From Rhizobium sp. PDO1-076 (GTDB lineage Bacteria; Pseudomonadota; Alphaproteobacteria; Rhizobiales; Rhizobiaceae): a DNA stretch of 36,330 bases. Below are positions 1 to 7,240 of the stretch, one piece after another (position 1 is the stretch's first letter; every line of letters starts with the position of its first letter). The notes beneath the pieces were generated by a model that saw only the letters and a list, made by a program, of their open reading frames with translations, did no database searches and was not told the DNA's origin. The stretch is taken from assembly GCF_000247475.1 (NCBI RefSeq), contig NZ_AHZC01000321.1, forward strand, positions 1 to 36,330, given 5' to 3'. Both the position numbers and the translations under genes were made by a program.

Positions 1-1109
1 ATAGCCAATGCATTGATGATCTGCGAATTGCGGGTCATCGAATCAAGATGCAGGTTGGCCTTGATCTGTGCGGTGTTGGCGTCTGCAAATGGCATGGCTG
101 TGACGCGCTGGTTTATCTGGGTGAAGATCAGCAGCAGGATCGCCGTGACCACGACGATGTAGCCGAGATGGGGATGGATGAAAAAAACCGCGAGCAGGAA
201 AAGCGGCGCGATCGGGGCATCGAGAAAGGCGAGCAGCGTCCGCGAGACGAGGAAGGAGCGGACCTGCTGCAGGTCTCCGAGCGTCTGGTATTCGCGCCCA
301 TTGCCATGCAGGGACGCCCGCGCCGCTGCACTCAGGATCGGTGCTCCGAGCTGGGCCGCAACCTCCACGGCGGTTCGCATCAGGATGAAACGGCGCAATG
401 CGTCGAAGGCGGACTGGAGAATGATGGCACCGACGATCACGATCGTCAGCATGATCAGCGTATCGGTCGAGCGGCTGGTCAGCACCCGGTCCGAAATCTG
501 GAACAGATAGATCGGTATGGCCAGCACCAGCACATTGCTCGCAACAGTGAATACCATGACGATCAACAGGTTGCGCTTGACCGCATGGATGCCGGCCTTC
601 AGGCTGGCGTTGAAATCGACCTGGCCGAGCCGCTTGTGGAACGTACCGCCACCGCCGCCGGATCCCTTGCCGCCCCGGGGGGATGCCGGATTATCCGTGC
701 TGGTTGTTTCGGCCTTCACCGGGCCGCAATCTCCATCGATCACCTTCATGCCGTCCGGAGCTCTCGATTCGAGCGGGCGGCTCTGCGGTGCATCAGGTTC
801 CGGTGACGGTTCCTGCCTGATCTCGGCGGTCGGCTCGGGCGAGGGAGTTTCTGGCGAGGGAGTTTCTGGCGTATCTGTCTGGCTGTAGGCAACCCTCAGG
901 TTTTGCGGGGGGCGGATCGGCTGGGCCGACGTCGCCGATTGCGGCTTGGGATTGCCGACCTCTGCTTTCAGATAATCTTCGACGGCCCGTTCGAGCCTTG
1001 CATAGGTTCCATCCGTATCATTCGATGCTTCCAGCCGTGGCGATCTCGGTACCGCCCTGTTTTCTGTTGGTTCAATCGTTGGCTCCAGGCGTTTGCGGAT
1101 TTCCGACAT
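1..1109 (-). CDS. Type I secretion system permease/ATPase, C-terminus cut by window edge
   Basis: The frame reads from ATG at 1109 to the window edge (369 codons) with no stop, so only the N-terminal half is present. Residues 1-165 are a polar Pro/Glu/Ser-rich, probably disordered extension that ends in a short Gly-rich stretch. Four hydrophobic segments follow at about 178-205, 215-238 and 298-333 (a close pair), with an intervening soluble part rich in Arg and Leu. This is the arrangement of the membrane domain of PrtD/HlyB-like type I secretion ABC exporters. The nucleotide-binding domain lies outside the window, so the ATPase part is inferred. The start follows AAGGGG and lies 11 nt after the stop of the upstream gene, indicating an operon with the two putative substrate genes. 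The family exports unfolded proteins through an HlyD-type adaptor and TolC; an adaptor gene would be expected just beyond position 1. The 165-residue extension is longer than in PrtD and contains a tandem PETPS duplication. Confidence 0.85.
   Translation of the reverse strand, partial: MSEIRKRLEPTIEPTENRAVPRSPRLEASNDTDGTYARLERAVEDYLKAEVGNPKPQSATSAQPIRPPQNLRVAYSQTDTPETPSPETPSPEPTAEIRQEPSPEPDAPQSRPLESRAPDGMKVIDGDCGPVKAETTSTDNPASPRGGKGSGGGGGTFHKRLGQVDFNASLKAGIHAVKRNLLIVMVFTVASNVLVLAIPIYLFQISDRVLTSRSTDTLIMLTIVIVGAIILQSAFDALRRFILMRTAVEVAAQLGAPILSAAARASLHGNGREYQTLGDLQQVRSFLVSRTLLAFLDAPIAPLFLLAVFFIHPHLGYIVVVTAILLLIFTQINQRVTAMPFADANTAQIKANLHLDSMTRNSQIINALA
840..869. repeat. 15-bp tandem duplication in the secretion ATPase extension
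   Basis: Two identical 15-bp units (840-854 and 855-869) lie head to tail inside the disordered N-terminal extension of the secretion permease. On the minus strand they encode the pentapeptide PETPS twice. The length is a multiple of three, so copy-number change would keep the frame. Confidence 0.8.
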
Positions 1110-1120
1110 TTATGTCCCCT

Positions 1121-3157
1121 TTAATGTCCAATCATGCCGTTCACGCCATCACCCGTGTGGCCGTCATAGTCGGACGGCATGCAGGAGGCATCGGATGCCG
1201 TCGAGTGATCGTCTGGAGCGAGCATGGAATCGTCGAGAAAAAGTATGGCTTCGTTGACCAGCGCATCGGGATCCGGGTTGCCGAAGTCCGGTTGCCCGGA
1301 GATCAGTTCGGCTTGGAAGAGCGTTTCCTGCGAATATTGCTGGCCGCCGACATAGGTCTTCCCGACGGAATCCAGGTCTATGATCGTGGCGTTGTTCAGC
1401 AGTGCGTTGGATCCGGTTTCGATTGTCCAGTCGGCATCGAGATTGGGTGCAATTGCATCCATCGCCAGCGCGATCTGGTCGCTGTCGCCGAGGATGTTCG
1501 TCTGGCGAATGTATTGAAGGTTGATCAGGTCACCGCTGATATAGAGGACCCGCAACCCCTGCAGCCCCGCAAAGGCCTCATCGGACAGAAGTTCCGGCGA
1601 GATGCTGCCCTCGCCATTTGCAAAGGACGCCAAGGTGCCGAGTTGGTCCTGCGACAGGCTGTCGAACCGGTCGGCATCGCTGATCGTGCCGATGCGTGCC
1701 TGGTTCCAGAGCAGGTTGCCGGATGAGGAAACGGAGCCTTCGCCCGATGTCTGGAAATCAGCTGTTGCGCCGACATAGTCATTGTCGAACAGCACGTTCA
1801 TCTGGTGGATGATGTTCGCGTCGAAAATCGAACCGCCGATGATGATCAGATCGTAGGAAAAGCCCAGTTCGAAGACCGAAGCGTGGTTGACGCCGAAATT
1901 GTCGCCGGCGATCACGCTTGTGGTCACGCCGGACGAGGAGAGAATGCCGACATCGTCGTCGCTCATGAAGATGATCTGCTCGAGCCAGTTGACGATCATC
2001 AGGTCGCCATGGATTTCGGTGACCGCCCAGAATGCCGGATAGTCATCGCTACTGCTTGCGCCGCCCTCCGAGCCATCGGATATATCCAGATGATCGAATG
2101 TTGCGATATTGAACATCTCGTTTGCGGCCGCATCCTGGGTCCAGTTGCTGACCGCTGACGTGATCGAATCGGTGTCCCAGAGCGCGTTGATTTGAACGAT
2201 CGCGTTCACTTCGACATGGTCTCCGGCAACGATTGTGACCGTCGCGCCCGTCCAGAAGTTCTGCAGCACGACGTTGTTGATCAGCGTATTGCCGCCGGTA
2301 TGCACTTCCACTGACACCTCGATGGCGACCGTGCCGTCGTCCTTGGTCCAGGTATTGGTGCTTTTGCCTTCCGCGCTCTCCTCGCCCTCGCTCTCATCCC
2401 CACTGTTCTGATCCTTGGCGAGGGAATGATAATCTTCGATATTCGGCGCTTCCTCGACGAGTTCGCCATTGACATAGATGCCGTCTATCGACTTTGCGCT
2501 GATGTGGATCTGAACGGCATCTCCGTCCAGGGGCGCATCCTCCAGCTGTTCGATGACCGTCTTGATGACGCCGATCATCTCTTCGCTTGATCCGGGGCGT
2601 GCGAGGTCGCCGAGAGGCGACAGCGCAGAGGCCTCTTCGAAGCCTCCAAGCACGGCAGCGTCATCGATCGGCTCTGGATTGAACGTGAGGCCATGGCCGC
2701 CGACGCTGAAATAATCGTCATCGGAGAGCGAGATGGCCTGGTGGAAATGGTTGACGACCGAACCTGGTGGTTGAATGTCCGGGGAGAGGTAGTGCACCGA
2801 GTTGATGATATTGTTCGGCCCATCGAAACCGTAGTTTGGCGTATCCGGCAGCACGCGGCCGTCAATCTGATGGCCGACCGTTCTGGCGCCTGAGACCGAC
2901 TGCGTTTCGATAGGTCTTGTCAGCACATACCAGTGGTCCGGTGCCGGGGCACGGTAGCCGAAACCCGGCTCAAACCCGAGGAGATCGAATGGTGCCGCAA
3001 AATCGCTGGTGTGGACCGGCAGCTTCTCCACCTCGACATCGGTCTTGGTGAAGGAAAACTCTTGGTAAGCTTCCCGAGCCCGAGCATTCTCGACGCTGAT
3101 ATGGAAGAAGCCGATAAAATGGCTGATCTCTTCGGTGAATTTGTCCATCATCGTCAA
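1121..3157 (-). CDS. Large acidic repeat protein, putative type I secretion substrate or partner
   Basis: I do not recognise this family by name. The frame is open from ATG 3190, but a consensus AAGGAG (3166-3171) sits 8 nt before TTG 3157, so I prefer the TTG start (678 aa); ATG 3151 is another option. There is no signal peptide or membrane segment. The first ~190 residues are a non-repetitive, aromatic-rich region, followed by an acidic Glu/Ser/Gly linker near 255-270. From about 285 on a loose motif recurs: a hydrophobic residue, Gly, Asp/Asn/Ser, four varied residues, Asn, then a Gln-x-Asn-x-Leu-like strand ending in Asp-x-Asp. Copies are visible near 286, 305, 381, 416, 438, 538, 581 and 601. 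This suggests a beta-solenoid or stacked-strand fold. The protein is strongly acidic and nearly Cys-free, like many secreted RTX-type proteins, but it has no canonical GGxGxD nonapeptides. It lies 11 nt upstream of the secretion permease. Export is inferred only from context and composition. Confidence 0.75.
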   Translation of the reverse strand: MTMMDKFTEEISHFIGFFHISVENARAREAYQEFSFTKTDVEVEKLPVHTSDFAAPFDLLGFEPGFGYRAPAPDHWYVLTRPIETQSVSGARTVGHQIDGRVLPDTPNYGFDGPNNIINSVHYLSPDIQPPGSVVNHFHQAISLSDDDYFSVGGHGLTFNPEPIDDAAVLGGFEEASALSPLGDLARPGSSEEMIGVIKTVIEQLEDAPLDGDAVQIHISAKSIDGIYVNGELVEEAPNIEDYHSLAKDQNSGDESEGEESAEGKSTNTWTKDDGTVAIEVSVEVHTGGNTLINNVVLQNFWTGATVTIVAGDHVEVNAIVQINALWDTDSITSAVSNWTQDAAANEMFNIATFDHLDISDGSEGGASSSDDYPAFWAVTEIHGDLMIVNWLEQIIFMSDDDVGILSSSGVTTSVIAGDNFGVNHASVFELGFSYDLIIIGGSIFDANIIHQMNVLFDNDYVGATADFQTSGEGSVSSSGNLLWNQARIGTISDADRFDSLSQDQLGTLASFANGEGSISPELLSDEAFAGLQGLRVLYISGDLINLQYIRQTNILGDSDQIALAMDAIAPNLDADWTIETGSNALLNNATIIDLDSVGKTYVGGQQYSQETLFQAELISGQPDFGNPDPDALVNEAILFLDDSMLAPDDHSTASDASCMPSDYDGHTGDGVNGMIGH

Positions 3158-3165
3158 GGCCGTAA

Positions 3166-3171
3166 CTCCTT
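3166..3171 (-). promoter_or_regulatory. Shine-Dalgarno deciding the start of the repeat protein
   Basis: AAGGAG on the minus strand lies 8 nt upstream of TTG 3157, whereas the upstream ATG at 3190 has no comparable site. This supports a TTG start for the 678-residue protein. Confidence 0.55.
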
Positions 3172-3216
3172 GTTCCTGAGATGCCGCCATGACTGCGTGT
3201 CATGAGGCACAAACGA

Positions 3217-3239
3217 GCTGCGCAGGAAGCCTGCGCAGC
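3217..3239 (-). terminator. Perfect 10-bp hairpin between the two substrate genes
   Basis: Arms 3217-3226 and 3230-3239 are perfect inverted repeats (GCTGCGCAGG) with a 3-nt loop. It sits 38 nt after the stop of the Gly-rich gene and about 60 nt before the next start. Read on the minus strand it is followed by TCGTTTG, a poor U-tract, so it may terminate only partly or act as a 3' stabiliser. Either way it would raise expression of the first gene over the downstream secretion gene. Confidence 0.55.
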
Positions 3240-3277
3240 CCCGTGACGTTTGTTCTGTGGATGAATGCGATCCCGGT

Positions 3278-4978
3278 TTAGACCCCGTCGTCGTCCTCGC
3301 CCACAACCGTGCTGGTCAGGTTGCCGCCGACGACTGTCATGTCGATGGCATTCTGCTGCAGGTTGGCACCCATCACGATTTCCTGGTTGAAGGCACTGGT
3401 GTCGATGCCAGCGTCCGCGCTCGCGGAACTGGTGCCGGTGACATAGCCGTCATCGCCATTGTCCGATCCCCACGAGCCGCCATTGCCTGCGCCACCATAA
3501 CCGGTTGTCGCAGTGCCGCCTGCACCACCGAGGGCGCCATCGCCGCCGAGAGCCCAACCGCCGACTGCACCGCCCCCGGTGCCGGCTGTCCAGGCACCGC
3601 TGAGAGCGCCACCACCATCACCACCTTCAGCCCAGGCATCCCCGCCCCAAGCTTCACCGCTGGTCGCACTGCCAGAGGTCCCGCCGCCGCCGTTGCCGGC
3701 TGCACCGGCACCGCCGTCACCGCCGACACCCAGGCCTGCACCGGTACCGGCACCAAGGCCAAGGCCCAGTCCACCGGCATCGCCGCCATTGCCACCATTG
3801 CCGGAATCGGTTGCTGCACCGCTGCCACCACCGGCACCACCGGCGCCACCGCCGTTCCCGGCACCTCCGGCATTGCTGCCACCAGTACCGCTACCGCCGG
3901 CATTGCCGCCTTCATTGTCGATGAGGATCGGATTGATCAGGCCCAGGGAAATACCGAGGCCGTTGCCGCCATCGCCGCCTGTGGATTCGCTATCGCCAGC
4001 GTCTTCAGCATCGCCACCTTCGGCATCACCGCCAGAGCCGCCTTCGCCACCATCGCCGGTGCTGTTGCTGCCGCCTGCGCCTTCACCTGCCAGGGCCAGA
4101 CCGGCACCCAGACCAAGACCGAGGCCGAGACCGACACCAACGCCTGCCGCGCCGTTGCCGCCCTGACCGCCAAGACCGATGCCACCGAGTGCAGCACCTG
4201 AGTCAGCACTGCCGGAATCGCCTTCGCCGCCGTCGGCATCGCCGCCGTCGCCATCGCCGCCGTCAGCTTCGCTGGCTGCCAAGCCGCCAAAACCGGTGCC
4301 GCCGAGGGCGCCGCCGCCGAAAGCAAGGCCGCCATTGCCGCCATCGCCGCCGTCTGCGTCCGCATTGCCGCCGCCGTTTCCGCCTTCGCCGCCGCCATTG
4401 ATGCCTTCTTCAGCCTTGGCGAATCCGCCCTTGGCTTCGGCGTTAACCGTGAAGGCGGCCTCATTCTTGACTTCGGCGCTCTCCAGTTTGTCATTGTCCT
4501 GGAGATTGGCGATCTGGTTGAAGACATTGCCGACGTCATTTCCCTCGCCGTCGAGGGCATCATTCATGATGTCCTTGAACTGGACATTGAACAGGCCTTC
4601 GACTGAGGAGCCTTTGGAAACGTCGATATCGGCGAAATCATCGTCGCTGGGCACGTAGCCTTCGAGCCCGGCATCAACGGTCACGCCAACCGTAACGGTC
4701 GTGGTGCTGATGTTTTCATTGAGGTTGAGATTGGCATTCAGGTTACCGTTCAGGTTACCATTGCCATTCAGGTTGCCATTGCCATTGCCGTTGAGGTTTT
4801 CGGAGTCACTGGACTGGTACTGACCTTGCCCCTGTCCTTGACCTTGGCCCTGTCCCTGCGCTTGGGCCTCGAACTGGGCTTGCGCTTCAAGTTGGGCCTG
4901 CGCCTGGGCTTCGGATTGTTCCTGATCCTGACTGTTGTCGTCGTCATGATCGTAATAGTTATTCTTGGACTTACCCAT
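3278..4978 (-). CDS. Gln/Asn/Gly-rich low-complexity protein, putative secreted matrix or adhesin protein
   Basis: No named family recognised. ATG 4978 is preceded by GGAGG at 4987-4991 with 8-nt spacing, so the possible upstream start at 4996 is rejected; the product is 566 aa. Layout by residue: 2-16 Asp/Asn-rich head; 17-55 Gln-rich, first Ala/Glu/Gln alternation and then Gly-Gln dipeptides; 60-92 Asn/Gly/Leu repeats; 93-190 a more ordinary, possibly folded segment; about 195-515 Gly-Gly-x repeats rich in Ala, Asn and Asp, resembling PGRS or glycine-rich matrix proteins; last ~50 residues non-repetitive and ending in an acidic tail plus Val. There is no Sec signal and no canonical RTX nonapeptide. 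It is first in the apparent operon with the repeat protein and the type I exporter, so an exported structural protein is the natural inference. The C-terminal tail would be the candidate export signal. Repeat DNA makes copy-number variation likely. Confidence 0.75.
   Translation of the reverse strand: MGKSKNNYYDHDDDNSQDQEQSEAQAQAQLEAQAQFEAQAQGQGQGQGQGQGQYQSSDSENLNGNGNGNLNGNGNLNGNLNANLNLNENISTTTVTVGVTVDAGLEGYVPSDDDFADIDVSKGSSVEGLFNVQFKDIMNDALDGEGNDVGNVFNQIANLQDNDKLESAEVKNEAAFTVNAEAKGGFAKAEEGINGGGEGGNGGGNADADGGDGGNGGLAFGGGALGGTGFGGLAASEADGGDGDGGDADGGEGDSGSADSGAALGGIGLGGQGGNGAAGVGVGLGLGLGLGAGLALAGEGAGGSNSTGDGGEGGSGGDAEGGDAEDAGDSESTGGDGGNGLGISLGLINPILIDNEGGNAGGSGTGGSNAGGAGNGGGAGGAGGGSGAATDSGNGGNGGDAGGLGLGLGAGTGAGLGVGGDGGAGAAGNGGGGTSGSATSGEAWGGDAWAEGGDGGGALSGAWTAGTGGGAVGGWALGGDGALGGAGGTATTGYGGAGNGGSWGSDNGDDGYVTGTSSASADAGIDTSAFNQEIVMGANLQQNAIDMTVVGGNLTSTVVGEDDDGV
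3430..4912. repeat. Low-complexity minisatellite tracts within the Gly-rich gene
   Basis: Three tracts are visible: Gln-rich coding DNA near 4815-4912, a CAGGTT/CCATT-type 6-mer tract encoding Asn-Leu-Asn-Gly near 4700-4805, and GCC/ACC/GCC triplet-like DNA encoding Gly-Gly-x from about 3430 to 4395. The bias opens long spurious frames on the other strand and in other frames. Confidence 0.8.
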
Positions 4979-5734
4979 AGTCGTATCCTCCGTCATCGGA
5001 TTCCGCGACTGTTTGACCGTTATTCATCTTCTATACGGTCTTCACATGCGAATTCCGGATTGATCTGCGGTTGAAAGACATTTGCCTCACGAGGCCACTT
5101 TCACTGTCGCCACTGCGACGATTGTCGATGCTGATGAAGTGCTCCTCCTGAATGCGGTTATGAGGTGTCGATCTCTGTTCAGGCAGTCTCTCGGAGAATC
5201 ATGCCCAACGCGAACAACCAGATCGTCGCCTCAAATCAAGTCTGTGCTTGTTGGCGCCAGAAGATAAGCTGATACATGGAGCTAGTAATGTGCAGTGCAG
5301 CAATCTGTGGCGGAGGTCTAGACAGTCAGTACAATCGACCGTTGCTGACGTGCTACGTATCAATGCGAGCGTAACCCGACGAGTGGTTCGTAATGAAACA
5401 GATTAGAACTGAACTCTGCTTAGGGTTGAGTATTTTGACGGACACCCGCATAAAAAAGGCTCGTTTATGGAGAAAGTGCGCTGCATGGAATATGCCGTGC
5501 CACTCTGGCATTTGGCCGCAGACTAGGATCAAAAGGGGTAGTCAACCGCCAATATCCCCCTCGTTTTGTGTAGATGATCTAGACTTGTACTTGTCGCCGC
5601 GCGCTTAAATGCGCTTCGTTTGCAATGAGCTGCGATATTGTTGTCGCTCATGATGTCTAGTGGCGCGCCCATTAGATCGTTCGGACTATTCCCAACCGAT
5701 GCCGTTTGGTTTACCGTTTTCTAAAGGAACGGAG
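4979..5734. other. Gene-free divergent intergenic stretch of about 750 bp
   Basis: No convincing gene was found. The few short open frames (for example 5082-5267 and 5393-5608) lack ribosome sites and show no family resemblance. The stretch looks more AT-rich than its neighbours by eye. It must contain the promoters of the minus-strand secretion operon and the plus-strand LuxR gene. A GTCTAGAC palindrome lies near 5317-5324, related TCTAGAC or GTCTAG sequences recur near 5580 and 5653, and a small GCGC-TTAAAT-GCGC inverted repeat lies near 5603-5616. These are possible operator elements only. Confidence 0.5.
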
Positions 5735-6607
5735 ATGGCGACGGGTGGCGCACTCTGTGATTGTATTTTCGGGGAGGCATGCTGCATGAAACAACTTGCG
5801 CCTCACGTCGGAAGCGGTGGCGCGGATTTGGCGGCCTCTCTGGAGGCAATGCCAAATCTTCGAACACTTCTGTATGTTGGTCCGCCGGATGTTATCTCGG
5901 GGGCGATGGCTGCTGCCATTCAACGAGAGTTTCCTTTCATCCGGGTTTCGCACAGTGTCAGCATGTTGTCGGCTTTGGGTGAGTTCGATATTCCGCTGCG
6001 GCTTGTGCTTGTCGATTTGCTCCATGCGCACGAGCTGAGTGATTGTGCCGGCGAACTGCTCGCCCAACATCCCTCCGCCGCCATTGCCATTGTTACGGAC
6101 AGTGATCTGCGCGGCAGCGTTGAGCGCTTTCATCTGGTCGATACCAGCCATGTCAAGGGAGTCTTGCCCCTCAATGTCAGTCTCGATGTTCTGCTTTCGA
6201 TGCTGCGGATCATCCTGAGGGGAGGGACATATTTCCCGTCGATCGCCTATCGAAATCAAGACAGTATCAGTTGGCGAAACGAGGGACACAGCCCATACGA
6301 CGAGGCGAAACCACACCCTGTGCAAGAAATCCAAGGCAAGATCATGCACCAGTTGACCAAACGTGAAAACGAGATCCTGGCTAGGATAGCCTTGGGCAAC
6401 CAGAACAAGATCATCGCGGCTGCACTCGGTTTGTCCGAACACACGGTCAAGATCCATATCCACAACATCATCACCAAGCTCGGCGTCCACAATCGAACCG
6501 AAGCGGTCGCGCTTTATTTCGAACACAGGGACAGGGAGGGTGGCGGATCAGGCTCCGGCGACCTCCACAGGCCGGGCAGCAATCCGGTCTCTGGCGGCGA
6601 TGCGTAG
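5735..6607 (+). CDS. LuxR-family transcriptional regulator with degenerate receiver domain
   Basis: The C-terminal part (about residues 207-265 from the 5735 start) is a clear LuxR/FixJ/NarL helix-turn-helix: it opens with LTKRENEIL and continues through NKIIAAALGLSEHTVKIH. The N-terminal part (about 45-165) has the alternating strand/helix pattern of a receiver. It keeps an Asp in the phosphosite position (D94, in LVLVDL), but the acidic pair at the end of strand 1 and the conserved Lys before the last helix are not visible. Phosphorylation control is therefore doubtful. Two starts are plausible: ATG 5735 after AAAGGA (6-nt spacing) and ATG 5786 after GGGGAGG (8-nt spacing). The gene is divergent from the secretion operon and is its most likely local regulator. 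Its last codons overlap the next gene's start. Confidence 0.85.
   Translation: MATGGALCDCIFGEACCMKQLAPHVGSGGADLAASLEAMPNLRTLLYVGPPDVISGAMAAAIQREFPFIRVSHSVSMLSALGEFDIPLRLVLVDLLHAHELSDCAGELLAQHPSAAIAIVTDSDLRGSVERFHLVDTSHVKGVLPLNVSLDVLLSMLRIILRGGTYFPSIAYRNQDSISWRNEGHSPYDEAKPHPVQEIQGKIMHQLTKRENEILARIALGNQNKIIAAALGLSEHTVKIHIHNIITKLGVHNRTEAVALYFEHRDREGGGSGSGDLHRPGSNPVSGGDA
5773..5777 (+). promoter_or_regulatory. Strong internal Shine-Dalgarno supporting an alternative LuxR start
   Basis: GGAGG lies 8 nt before ATG 5786, which is in frame with the LuxR gene. This start would give a 273-residue protein and removes only a Cys-rich leader with no recognisable fold. It competes with ATG 5735. Confidence 0.4.
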
Positions 6608-7082
6608 ATTTCAGGATGTACTGCTGCTGATCGGGCAGTTGAACTACACTTGGACCAATACCGAAAGTCTCTTGATCCATATGATCGCCGGCCTTGCCCA
6701 GTCGGACAAAGAGACGGCTATCGTCATCTTTCTGACGCTGAATACGCCACGTGCGCGCATCGATCTCGTCGAGCGCCTGGCGAAGATGCAGAAGACACCG
6801 GCGGATTGTCGCGCCGATGTGCTGGATTCAACCAGACGCTTGTCGGAGGAAGCCAAACTTCGCAACAAATACAACCATTGCATTTACTCGTTCGACCCCG
6901 ACAGCGGCCGCGGATTAACCCAATCCATGCGTATTTTCGAAGGCCGGGACGACATCAAATACGGCAAGATCGAGGAGCTCGATGATCAGGAGATCGAGCG
7001 GATCCGCGAGAGCATCCGCTCCCTGATCAGGATCAACCAGTCGTTCTGGAGCATCACCGAGAAATATGGTTTTCCCAAATAG
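6600..7082 (+). CDS. Small helical protein with HEPN-like RNxxxH motif
   Basis: The function is unknown. The frame opens at GTG 6540, where the upstream AGGGAGG touches the codon, too close to work. I prefer ATG 6600, which overlaps the LuxR stop (ATGCGTAG) and gives a 160-residue protein by translational coupling. The sequence is predicted mostly helical with no signal or membrane segment. Residues R88-N89-K-Y-N-H93 match the R-N/D/H-x3-H signature of HEPN-domain proteins, and the preceding ~80 residues have the W/E/L-rich long-helix pattern seen in several HEPN families. HEPN proteins are often RNases or nucleotidyltransferase partners, but no MNT partner is adjacent. Catalytic activity is inference from one motif. 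Confidence 0.6.
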   Translation: MRRFQDVLLLIGQLNYTWTNTESLLIHMIAGLAQSDKETAIVIFLTLNTPRARIDLVERLAKMQKTPADCRADVLDSTRRLSEEAKLRNKYNHCIYSFDPDSGRGLTQSMRIFEGRDDIKYGKIEELDDQEIERIRESIRSLIRINQSFWSITEKYGFPK

Positions 7083-7240
7083 TCGTTGCTCGATCTGACC
7101 TGCTGCGGATCACTGGCCTATAGAGCCCGGCCGAACCCCTTCCATATTTGACGATTGGCTGTGTGTGACTGCGTCGCCCATTGTTTTTGCCGCATATTGG
7201 CGCAAACACTGGTCGCGAATCGAAACGGAGATCGTGATTG

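Noticed and set aside
3257..4201. A 314-codon plus-strand Ala/Thr-rich frame opposite the Gly-rich gene
   Set aside because: Triplet-repeat DNA keeps several frames open at once. The minus-strand frame has a proper ribosome site, a varied N-terminus and operon context.
3690..4400. Possible RTX calcium-binding repeats in the Gly-rich protein
   Set aside because: The repeats are Gly-Gly-x without the regular GGxGxDxux nonapeptide spacing.
3430..4400. Regular repeats that could suggest a CRISPR array
   Set aside because: The units are short, contiguous and in frame with a protein; there are no unique spacers.
5393..5608. A 71-codon plus-strand frame in the gap before the LuxR gene
   Set aside because: No ribosome site, no family pattern, and a composition rich in Trp/Cys/Arg typical of random sequence.
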